Shown here piece by piece: positions 57,089 to 64,000 of a DNA stretch of 64,000 bases. The notes under the pieces are model-generated. The model saw only the letters and a list, made by a program, of their open reading frames with translations. It ran no database searches and was not told the origin of the DNA. This DNA comes from Pseudomonas sp. R84. GTDB taxonomy: Bacteria > Pseudomonadota > Gammaproteobacteria > Pseudomonadales > Pseudomonadaceae. The stretch lies in NCBI RefSeq assembly GCF_009834515.1, contig NZ_CP019426.1, forward strand, positions 248,001 to 312,000. The letters run 5' to 3'. Position 1 is the stretch's first letter, and every line of letters begins with the position of its first letter. A program made the position numbers and the translations under genes.

Positions 57089-58402
57089 ATGAAAACCCCT
57101 GTCTGGTTCCCTCAAAGTTTTTTCTCCCGCACCCTTTGGCTGGTGCTTATCGTCGTGCTGTTTTCCAAGGCGCTGACCCTGGTTTATCTGTTGATGAACG
57201 AGGACGTGCTGGTGGATCGCCAATACAGCCACGGCGTCGCCCTGACGCTGCGAGCCTATTGGGCTGCCGATGAAGAAAATCGCGCGAAGATCGCTGATGC
57301 CGCCACCCTGATCCGGGTCGTGGGCGCCGGTGTGCCGGAAGGCGAACAGCACTGGCCGTACAGCGAAATCTATCAGCGGCAGATGCAGGCGGAGTTGGGC
57401 GCCGACACCGAAGTACGCTTACGCATGCACTCGCCGCCGGCGTTATGGGTCCGCGCGCCGAGCCTCGGTGACGGCTGGCTGAAGGTGCCGCTGTATCCGC
57501 ATCCTTTGCGCGGCCAGAAAATCTGGAACGTGCTCGGCTGGTTCCTCGCCATCGGCTTGTTGTCGACGGCGTCTGCATGGATTTTCGTCAGTCAGCTCAA
57601 CCAACCCTTGAAGCGTCTGGTCTATGCCGCCCGGCAACTCGGTCAGGGTCGCAGCGTACGTCTGCCGATCAGCGATACGCCGAGCGAAATGACCGAGGTG
57701 TATCGCGCTTTTAACCAGATGGCCGAAGACGTCGAGCAGGCCGGACGCGAGCGTGAGTTGATGTTGGCCGGCGTGTCCCACGACTTGCGCACACCGCTGA
57801 CCCGTTTGCGGCTGTCGCTGGAATTGATGGGCGATCGCAACGACCTGACTGACGACATGGTGCGCGACATTGAAGACATGGACGCGATTCTCGACCAGTT
57901 CCTTGCGTTCATCCGCGATGGTCGTGACGAGTCGGTAGAAGAGGTGGATCTGACTGATCTGGTGCGCGAGGTCGCGGCGCCGTACAACCAGAATGAAGAG
58001 AAAGTGCGTTTGCGTCTGGAGCCGATCCAGCCGTTTCCGCTGCGTCGGGTATCGATGAAACGCTTGCTGAACAACCTGATCGGCAACGCCTTGAACCATG
58101 CTGGCGGTCACGTTGAAGTCGCGGCTTACGTGTCCGGTGACGTCAGTGCGCCGTATGTGGTGCTGAGTGTGATGGACCGTGGTGCGGGGATCGACCCTTC
58201 GGAGTTGGAGGCGATCTTCAACCCGTTTACCCGTGGCGATCGTGCCCGCGGCGGCAAGGGTACAGGGTTGGGTTTGGCGATCGTGAAGCGGATTGCTTCG
58301 ATGCATGGCGGCAATGTTGAACTGCGTAACCGGTCCGGGGGAGGGCTGGAGGCGCGGGTGAGATTGCCGCTGGGGTTGATGTTACCAAGAGACGCCGTCT
58401 AA
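57089..58402 (+). CDS. envZ: EnvZ-family sensor histidine kinase (AmgS-like)
   Basis: 437 aa. Membrane helix at about residues 13-35, a periplasmic loop, a second helix at about 150-172, HAMP, then the H box GVSHDLRTPLTRLRLSLE (phospho-His). N box NNLIGNALNHA, G1 DRGAGID, F box NPFTRG and G2 GKGTGLGLAIV complete the ATPase. It signals to the OmpR-type regulator. In P. aeruginosa the AmgRS pair protects against membrane stress. Confidence 0.93.
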   Translation: MKTPVWFPQSFFSRTLWLVLIVVLFSKALTLVYLLMNEDVLVDRQYSHGVALTLRAYWAADEENRAKIADAATLIRVVGAGVPEGEQHWPYSEIYQRQMQAELGADTEVRLRMHSPPALWVRAPSLGDGWLKVPLYPHPLRGQKIWNVLGWFLAIGLLSTASAWIFVSQLNQPLKRLVYAARQLGQGRSVRLPISDTPSEMTEVYRAFNQMAEDVEQAGRERELMLAGVSHDLRTPLTRLRLSLELMGDRNDLTDDMVRDIEDMDAILDQFLAFIRDGRDESVEEVDLTDLVREVAAPYNQNEEKVRLRLEPIQPFPLRRVSMKRLLNNLIGNALNHAGGHVEVAAYVSGDVSAPYVVLSVMDRGAGIDPSELEAIFNPFTRGDRARGGKGTGLGLAIVKRIASMHGGNVELRNRSGGGLEARVRLPLGLMLPRDAV

Positions 58403-58412
58403 CCCCCAAAAA

Positions 58413-58715
58413 CCCCTCACCCCAGCCCTCTCCCGGAGGGAGAGGGAGCTGACCGAGGTGTCTGGGGTCATACGTCGACCTGAAAATCCGAGTCGATTAT
58501 GGATTCGGCACAGCAAGATCAGGTCGGCGTATCTCTTAATCGTCCCTCAATCTGCTCCCTCTCCCAGAGGGGGCAGACCGAGGTGTCTTGCGTCATACAT
58601 CGACCTGAAAGACTGGGGCGATTGTGGATTCGGCACAGCAGGATCAGGTCGGCGTAGTTCTCCAATATCCCCCAATCAGTCCCCTCTCCCTTCGGGAGAG
58701 GGTTAGGGTGAGGGG
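58413..58715. repeat. Two adjacent long intergenic repeat units
   Basis: Two divergent units share GACCGAGGTGTCT, CATCGACCTGAAA-like and GGATTCGGCACAGCA segments, at about 58452 and 58577. The block starts CCCCTCACCCCAGCCCTCTC and ends GGTTAGGGTGAGGGG. It occupies nearly the whole 341-bp gap between convergent envZ and rimK. Confidence 0.88.
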
Positions 58716-58743
58716 CTGTTGCTCTTAGCTCTAGCTCTTCGCT

Positions 58744-59649
58744 CTAGCCCTTGCCTTTGGTGCGGGTCATATTCGGCCCGCCATTCTTCTCAAGATGCTC
58801 AATGATGATCCCCGCCACATTCTTCCCCGTGGTGGTCTCGATCCCTTCCAGCCCCGGCGACGAATTCACTTCCATCACCAGCGGCCCGTGGTTCGAGCGC
58901 AGGATATCCACCCCCGCCACCGCCAGGCCCATGACCTTAGCGGCGCGCAACGCGGTCATGCGTTCTTCCGGGGTTATCTTGATCAGGCTGGCGCTGCCGC
59001 CGCGATGCAGATTTGAACGGAACTCACCCGGTTTGGCCTGGCGCTTCATTGCCGCGATGACTTTGTCACCGACCACGAAGCAGCGAATATCCGCGCCGCC
59101 GGCTTCCTTGATGTATTCCTGAACCATGATGTTCTGCTTCAGGCCCATGAACGCTTCGATCACCGATTCGGCAGCGGTCGCGGTTTCGCACAGCACCACG
59201 CCGATGCCCTGAGTGCCTTCCAGCACTTTGATCACCAAAGGCGCGCCGTTGACCATGTCGATCAGGTCGGGAATATCATCCGGCGAGTGCGCAAAACCAG
59301 TCACCGGCAAACCAATACCGCGACGCGACAGCAGTTGCAACGAGCGCAACTTGTCCCGCGAACGGGCGATGGCCACCGACTCGTTGAGCGGGAACACCCC
59401 CATCATTTCGAACTGGCGCAACACGGCACAACCATAAAACGTCACCGACGCACCGATCCGCGGTATCACCGCATCGAAGCCTTCCAGCGGTTTGCCGCGA
59501 TAGTGAATCTGCGGCTTGTGGCTGGCGATGTTCATGTAGGCGCGCAAGGTGTCGATCACTACCATTTCATGCCCGCGCTCGGTTCCGGCTTCGACCAGAC
59601 GACGGGTGGAATACAGACGCGGGTTCCGCGACAGCACAGCGATCTTCAT
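58744..59649 (-). CDS. rimK: RimK ribosomal protein S6-glutamate ligase
   Basis: 301 aa, [20 protein letters not shown] start. ATP-grasp fold with [35 protein letters not shown] and [11 protein letters not shown]. It adds glutamates to the C-terminus of S6 and changes ribosome function; in pseudomonads it is linked to cyclic-di-GMP. It overlaps the upstream gene by 4 bp (ATGA). Confidence 0.95.
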   Translation of the reverse strand: MKIAVLSRNPRLYSTRRLVEAGTERGHEMVVIDTLRAYMNIASHKPQIHYRGKPLEGFDAVIPRIGASVTFYGCAVLRQFEMMGVFPLNESVAIARSRDKLRSLQLLSRRGIGLPVTGFAHSPDDIPDLIDMVNGAPLVIKVLEGTQGIGVVLCETATAAESVIEAFMGLKQNIMVQEYIKEAGGADIRCFVVGDKVIAAMKRQAKPGEFRSNLHRGGSASLIKITPEERMTALRAAKVMGLAVAGVDILRSNHGPLVMEVNSSPGLEGIETTTGKNVAGIIIEHLEKNGGPNMTRTKGKG

Positions 59650-60125
59650 GCAACACCTGTGGAGGAGGTAGATACCGGGAACACCGGCTTGTCTTGTACA
59701 TATTTGATGCCCGGATTGACCACCAACTGGCCATCGATCAGGGCTTTGGATCCGAGTAACAAGCGATAGCGCATGGACTTGCGGCAGGCGAGAGTGAACT
59801 CGACCGGCCACACTCGATCTCCAAGGGCCAGAGTGGTGCTGATCACGTAGCGCACCTGCGCATGGCCGTTGGAGCTTTTGATGGTTTTGCGTGTTACCAA
59901 GGGGGCTTCGCAGCGGCGATGACGCAGCTGCACCACCGTGCCCAGGTGCGCGGTGAAACGCACCCACTTTTCACCGTCACGCTCGAACGGTTCGATGTCG
60001 GTGGCATGTAGGCTGGAGGTGCTGGCACCGGTGTCGATTTTCGCTCGCAGGCCCGCGACTCCCAAATCCGGAAGCGCCACCCACTCGCGCAGACCGACAA
60101 CGGTCAAATGGTCAAATGTCTTCAA
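59646..60125 (-). CDS. rimB: RimB, retroviral-aspartyl-protease-like / zinc protease family
   Basis: 159 aa from a TTG start ([15 protein letters not shown]). A longer frame opens at a GTG at 60185, but neither has a clear ribosome site, so the start is uncertain. The core [20 protein letters not shown] contains the DTGAS motif of pepsin/retropepsin-like proteases, followed by LLLGSKALI. In P. fluorescens the rimABK operon pairs this protease with RimK. I see no separate rimA-like gene nearby. Confidence 0.85.
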   Translation of the reverse strand: MKTFDHLTVVGLREWVALPDLGVAGLRAKIDTGASTSSLHATDIEPFERDGEKWVRFTAHLGTVVQLRHRRCEAPLVTRKTIKSSNGHAQVRYVISTTLALGDRVWPVEFTLACRKSMRYRLLLGSKALIDGQLVVNPGIKYVQDKPVFPVSTSSTGVA

Positions 60126-60343
60126 AAAAATGCTCAACCGTGACAACCGCTTCAGCCCGCACGAGGCCGGATTCGCGGTATTCACGCAGAATAAGGGTTA
60201 AAAGGCGACAGATTTCTACAGCCCGGATTTCCGGCCCCTGAAGCAGGCGCCGAAACGCGAGCATTGTAATCCGGGACGCGGTCATTCATGACATGAGTGA
60301 AACGGTAGTACAGTTCATCAATATTTCAGAATGAGGAAATGCC

Positions 60344-60751
60344 ATGGCACAAAAAAGCGAAGAGGACGACAAGGTCCGTCTCGACAAGTGGCTGTGGGCC
60401 GCGCGTTTTTACAAAACCCGTGCCTTGGCCAAAGCAGCGATCGAGAGTGGCAAGGTGCATTGTCGCGGCGAGCGCTGCAAGTCTGGCAAAGAGCCACGCA
60501 TTGGCGATGAGTTCGAGATTCGTACCGGGTTTGAAGTGCGTACGGTGAAGGTCGAGGCGTTGTCGATTGTTCGACGGGGCGCTCCCGAAGCGCAGGCGTT
60601 GTACGCGGAGACCGAAGTGAGTATTGCCAAACGTGAAGCGGCTGCGGCGATGCGCAAGGCGGGCGCGTTGGGCGTGAGCACCGACGGCAAGCCGAGCAAG
60701 AAGCAGCGGCGGGATCTGTTCAAGTTCCGGGGTAGCAGTAACGACGAGTAA
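60344..60751 (+). CDS. hslR: S4-domain RNA-binding heat-shock protein Hsp15
   Basis: 135 aa. VRLDKWLWAARFYKTRALAK opens the S4 RNA-binding domain, and a basic C-terminal tail follows. Hsp15 rescues stalled 50S subunits carrying nascent chain. It is a single gene, about 150 bp from rimB, divergent. Start has AATGAGGAAAT just upstream. Confidence 0.92.
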   Translation: MAQKSEEDDKVRLDKWLWAARFYKTRALAKAAIESGKVHCRGERCKSGKEPRIGDEFEIRTGFEVRTVKVEALSIVRRGAPEAQALYAETEVSIAKREAAAAMRKAGALGVSTDGKPSKKQRRDLFKFRGSSNDE

Positions 60752-60773
60752 GCGCTTTGTTGGTGCTGGCCTC

Positions 60774-60833
60774 TTCGCGAGCAGGCTCCCACAGGGGATT
60801 GCATTCCAATGTGGGAGCGAGCCTGCTCGCGAA
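60774..60833. repeat. REP-type inverted repeat pair, left arm deleted
   Basis: The right arm is a full GTGGGAGCGAGCCTGCTCGC. The left arm reads TTCGCGAGCAGGCTCCCACA, missing a few bases of GGCTCGCTCCCAC. Located after hslR. Confidence 0.88.
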
Positions 60834-60868
60834 TCGAGAGCGCAGCCCTCGCTGAAGACAGCTCGGTA

Positions 60869-61669
60869 TCAGGCGCTACGCACCACACTCATCCGCGAAA
60901 GCAGCGGCAACTTGCCGAGCAATGCAAAGATCGGCGCCGTTACCCTCAGCCAGAAGTTCGAGGCGTGATAGGCAAACGGCGTGTAGTAACCCCAGCCCAA
61001 CGCCCATACCGCCAGCAATACACCACCGATGTAATCGTCCTGACCCCAATGCGCACCGGCCACCAGGCGCGGCAGCATGAACAACAGCGCCAGGCCCCAG
61101 GTCGTCACGAACTGGCCGGCCGTGCGGCTGAACACGCCCATGAACAGCGCCCAGATCAACAACACCGAAGCGTGGTCACCGGGAAAGCTCTGGCTCGAGC
61201 GATCCTTCACTTCCCAGGTTTTTTCCAGATTCGGGAAGTAATCGCTGATGTGCACGGCGCCCTCAAGCATCATCGACGGGCTGCTGTGCTGCCAATCCAT
61301 ATGGTCGGAGAACTTGGAAAACAGTGCGCGAATCACCACCATCAATAGCAGGATCGAAAGAAAACCGAAAAAAGCCCGGCGCACGTCAATCGCCTTGAAC
61401 ACCCAGTCGCCCTTGATCAGCAGCGTCAGCAGGATCAAGCCAACGACGATGTCGAACGGACGCATACTTGCAATTGCCCAGATGTGGAGCCATATGGGGT
61501 TGCTGGCCAGCGGTGCATTGAGTGAGCGAAACAGCCACTCGTCGAAAATCACACACAGCGCGTTGCCCGTAGGCCATAACCAGAAAGCCAGTAGCGCCAA
61601 CGGCACTACGTTGCACAGAACCAGCCGGCCGAGGTTCCACCTAGATTGGAACAAACCCGGATTGTTCAT
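60869..61669 (-). CDS. PAP2-family membrane phosphatase
   Basis: 266 aa from the ATG at 61669, which has GGGAGG upstream; longer upstream frames are spurious. About five or six membrane segments. The acid-phosphatase motifs read KDRSSQSFPGDHAS (motif II normally PSGH, here PGDH) and RLVAGAHWGQDD (motif III). It probably dephosphorylates an envelope lipid such as undecaprenyl pyrophosphate or lipid A. The altered PGDH and FPGDHAS motif could affect activity. Confidence 0.9.
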   Translation of the reverse strand: MNNPGLFQSRWNLGRLVLCNVVPLALLAFWLWPTGNALCVIFDEWLFRSLNAPLASNPIWLHIWAIASMRPFDIVVGLILLTLLIKGDWVFKAIDVRRAFFGFLSILLLMVVIRALFSKFSDHMDWQHSSPSMMLEGAVHISDYFPNLEKTWEVKDRSSQSFPGDHASVLLIWALFMGVFSRTAGQFVTTWGLALLFMLPRLVAGAHWGQDDYIGGVLLAVWALGWGYYTPFAYHASNFWLRVTAPIFALLGKLPLLSRMSVVRSA

Positions 61670-61774
61670 AAAATGCCTCCCATGGCAGAGCAGTCGGCAC
61701 CAAAAAGAGTGCCAAGAAGTGCAAATTTTCACGTCTTGTAACCATTTTGTCACCACATTCAGATACCCAAAATT

Positions 61775-62677
61775 ATGACCGACCTACCGGATACCGATTT
61801 CACCCAACGTTTCATCTTTGATGACAGCGACACACGCGGCGAACTGGTTGCACTTGAGCGCAGCTACGCCGAAGTCCTCGCCAAACATCCGTACCCGGAG
61901 CCGGTGGCACAACTGCTCGGCGAATTGATGGCGGCGGCCGCGTTGCTGGTGGGCACCTTGAAGTTCGATGGCTTGCTGATTCTGCAGGCGCGTTCCGAAG
62001 GCCCGATCCCGATGCTGATGATCGAGTGCTCCAGCGAGCGTGAGATCCGTGGCCTGGCGCGTTATCACGCCGAGCAGATCGCGGCGGACGCGACCCTCGC
62101 CGACCTGATGCCGAACGGCGTTCTGGCCCTGACCGTCGACCCGACTGTCGGCCAGCGTTATCAGGGTATCGTCGACCTCGACGGTGAAACCCTGTCCGAC
62201 TGTTTCACCAACTATTTCGTCATGTCGCAACAGGTCGGCACTCGCTTCAAGCTATTTGCCGACGGCCGTCGCGCCCGTGGCCTGCTGCTGCAGCAATTGC
62301 CGGCTGACCGTCTGAAAGACGAAGAAGATCGCGCCGCCAGCTGGCAGCACATCACCGCGCTGGCCACCACCCTGACCGCCGATGAATTGCTCAGCCTGGA
62401 CAACGAAACCGTCCTCCATCGCCTCTACCATGAAGAGCAGGTTCGTCTGTTCGATGTGCAGAAACTGCGCTTTCGTTGCAGCTGCTCGCGGGAACGCTCC
62501 GGCAATGCGTTGGTCAGTCTCGGTCTGGAAGATGCGCAGCAATTGGTGGTCGAACATGGTGGCAACATCGAGGTTGATTGCCAGTTCTGTAACGAGCGCT
62601 ACCTGTTCGATGCCACGGATGTTGCTCAATTGTTCGCTGGCGCAGGCGTCGACACGCCGTCAGATACCCGGCACTAA
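61775..62677 (+). CDS. hslO: Hsp33 redox-activated chaperone HslO
   Basis: 300 aa. The C-terminal zinc switch has CSC and CQFC motifs (CxC and CxxC) about 35 residues apart. The N-terminal substrate-binding domain is typical. It becomes an active holdase under oxidative unfolding stress. It lies beside hslR, but on the other side of the PAP2 gene, and before pckA. Confidence 0.95.
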   Translation: MTDLPDTDFTQRFIFDDSDTRGELVALERSYAEVLAKHPYPEPVAQLLGELMAAAALLVGTLKFDGLLILQARSEGPIPMLMIECSSEREIRGLARYHAEQIAADATLADLMPNGVLALTVDPTVGQRYQGIVDLDGETLSDCFTNYFVMSQQVGTRFKLFADGRRARGLLLQQLPADRLKDEEDRAASWQHITALATTLTADELLSLDNETVLHRLYHEEQVRLFDVQKLRFRCSCSRERSGNALVSLGLEDAQQLVVEHGGNIEVDCQFCNERYLFDATDVAQLFAGAGVDTPSDTRH

Positions 62678-62704
62678 AACGGTTCAGCGCAGGTAAATTC
62701 ACTG

Positions 62705-62730
62705 CGTAACGACGGAATATCGCCGTTACG
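62705..62730 (+). terminator. Possible hairpin between hslO and pckA
   Basis: CGTAACG / CGTTACG stem with a loop, 27 nt after the hslO stop. It is not followed by a T run, so it is only weakly supported. A CATAAT lies near 62764 without a clear -35. Confidence 0.25.
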
Positions 62731-62858
62731 ACGGGAGGACCCTACTCTTTTTGGGCTTTTCTGGCATAATCCGGCCCACTTTTTTCGCGGTAGTAGTGCA
62801 CGACTTTCTACTACAAAACGTTTGGAGCACACTCGGCCACTGGCCGACGGGGAACCTC

Positions 62859-64000
62859 ATGACGCAAGCCAATAACGCCGTGTACACCGATCTGAGTGTT
62901 GATGATCTGGTAAAAGAAGCCCTGAACCGCGGTGAGGGCGAGCTTGCCGATACCGGCGCTCTGGTTGTTCGCACTGGTCACCGCACCGGTCGTTCGCCTG
63001 TTGACCGTTTCATCGTTGAAGAGCCTTCCACCCAGGCCGCTATTGCTTGGGGCCCGATCAACCGCAAGTTCCCGGCCGACAAGTTCGACGCGCTGTGGGC
63101 TCGCGTAGAAGCATTCAACAACGCGCAAGAGCACTTTGTGTCCCACGTGCATGTAGGCGCGGCGGAAGATCACTACCTGGCCGTGAAAATGACCACCCAG
63201 ACTGCCTGGCAGAATCTGTTCGGTCGTTGCCTGTTCATCAACCCGGCCCAGTACAACCCGGCCGGTCGTGAAGAGTGGCAAGTGCTCAACGTCGCCAACT
63301 TCGAGTGCGTGCCTGAGCGTGATGGCACCAACTCCGACGGTTGCGTGATCCTCAACTTCGCACAGAAGAAAGTGCTGATCGCTGGCATGCGTTACGCCGG
63401 TGAGATGAAGAAAGCCATGTTCTCCGTGCAGAACTTCCTGCTGCCGGCCGCTGACGTGCTGCCAATGCACTGCGCTGCCAACATCGGCGAAGAAGGCGAC
63501 GTGACCCTGTTCTTCGGTCTGTCGGGCACCGGTAAAACCACCCTGTCGGCTGATGAAAGCCGTTACCTGATCGGTGACGACGAACACGGCTGGGGTGAAG
63601 GCGTGGTGTTCAACATCGAAGGCGGTTGCTATGCCAAGTGCATCGACCTCTCCGAGAAGAACGAGCCGGTTATCTGGAAAGCCATCAAGCACGGCGCTGT
63701 GCTGGAAAACGTCGTTATCGACGACGCCAAGCACGCCGACTACGCCGATGTCAGCCTGACCCAGAACAGCCGCGCCGCGTACCCGCTGGAGCACGTTGCC
63801 AAGCGCTCCGAGCACAACCTCGGTGGCGAGCCAAACGCGGTGATCTTCCTGACCTGCGACCTGACCGGCGTACTGCCACCAGTGTCGATCCTCAACGAAG
63901 AACAAGCGGCCTACCACTTCCTGTCCGGCTACACCGCACTGGTGGGCTCGACTGAAATGGGTTCGGGCAGCGGCATCAAGTCGACCTTCTCCACCTGCTT
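62859..64000 (+). CDS. pckA: ATP-dependent phosphoenolpyruvate carboxykinase, C-terminus beyond window
   Basis: 380 codons are present; full PckA is about 510-540 aa, so roughly the last quarter is outside. The phosphate loop [13 protein letters not shown] (220-232), the metal site region [20 protein letters not shown] and the substrate segment [12 protein letters not shown] are conserved. It converts oxaloacetate to PEP in gluconeogenesis. The ATG has GGGGAACC upstream. Confidence 0.95.
   Translation, partial: MTQANNAVYTDLSVDDLVKEALNRGEGELADTGALVVRTGHRTGRSPVDRFIVEEPSTQAAIAWGPINRKFPADKFDALWARVEAFNNAQEHFVSHVHVGAAEDHYLAVKMTTQTAWQNLFGRCLFINPAQYNPAGREEWQVLNVANFECVPERDGTNSDGCVILNFAQKKVLIAGMRYAGEMKKAMFSVQNFLLPAADVLPMHCAANIGEEGDVTLFFGLSGTGKTTLSADESRYLIGDDEHGWGEGVVFNIEGGCYAKCIDLSEKNEPVIWKAIKHGAVLENVVIDDAKHADYADVSLTQNSRAAYPLEHVAKRSEHNLGGEPNAVIFLTCDLTGVLPPVSILNEEQAAYHFLSGYTALVGSTEMGSGSGIKSTFSTC

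Overview
The window is typical of a Pseudomonas of the fluorescens group. Genes are GC-rich and tightly packed. Intergenic spaces carry REP-type inverted repeats and longer GC-rich repeats of the kind scattered through P. fluorescens genomes. The right end keeps the gene order that I recall from the P. aeruginosa chromosome: gshA, thioesterase, tex, ompR/amgR, envZ/amgS, rimK, hslR, PAP2 phosphatase, hslO, pckA. The species is an inference; no 16S or other marker lies in the window.

Layout. 1-6037: a sulfatase cut by the left edge, a LysR regulator, and a divergent pair of TonB-dependent receptor and periplasmic arylsulfotransferase. 6227-8916: a small beta-rich protein and a tonB-exbB-exbD operon. 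9299-15715: an RBBP9-like hydrolase, a sigma-54 activator resembling SfnR with an altered GAFTGA loop, a lone metQ, a 3x143-bp tandem repeat, and a polar amino acid ABC importer. 15978-25573: an AAA ATPase, a TriABC-type RND pump with two adaptors, a periplasmic GH101-like protein and a methyltransferase. 25742-32314: an operon (read leftward) of a 22-codon leader peptide, two SfnB/DszC-type flavoproteins, a DszA-type monooxygenase and metQNI. 32515-38413: a two-repeat protein of unknown function, the cystine importer tcyJLN with dcyD, and divergent epsC. 38742-41026: a BetT-type choline transporter behind a BetI-like operator, and a small membrane protein. 41216-47154: a LacI regulator, a second TonB receptor, a second DszA-type monooxygenase and an aldo/keto reductase. 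47379-50988: tauABCD. 51316-64000: the conserved housekeeping block.

Working together. About two thirds of the window looks like a sulfur-scavenging island. Two TonB-dependent receptors, with a TonB-ExbBD motor nearby, could bring organosulfur compounds across the outer membrane. Sulfatase, arylsulfotransferase, DszA/DszC-type enzymes and TauD could release or transfer the sulfur group. MetQNI, TcyJLN, TauABC and the 12.7-15.7 kb importer handle sulfur amino acids and taurine. EpsC, DcyD and GshA lie on the cysteine/glutathione side.

Several of these promoters share a motif with the core GCATATTC followed by an A/T-rich tail (best copies 2241-2266, 32413-32439, 51054-51079; weaker copies 36187-36214, 6775-6790, 10893-10900). 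I propose it as a shared sulfur-starvation regulatory site. The leader of the DszC/DszA operon also contains a terminator-like hairpin and a translationally coupled peptide, which is the most unusual arrangement seen here.
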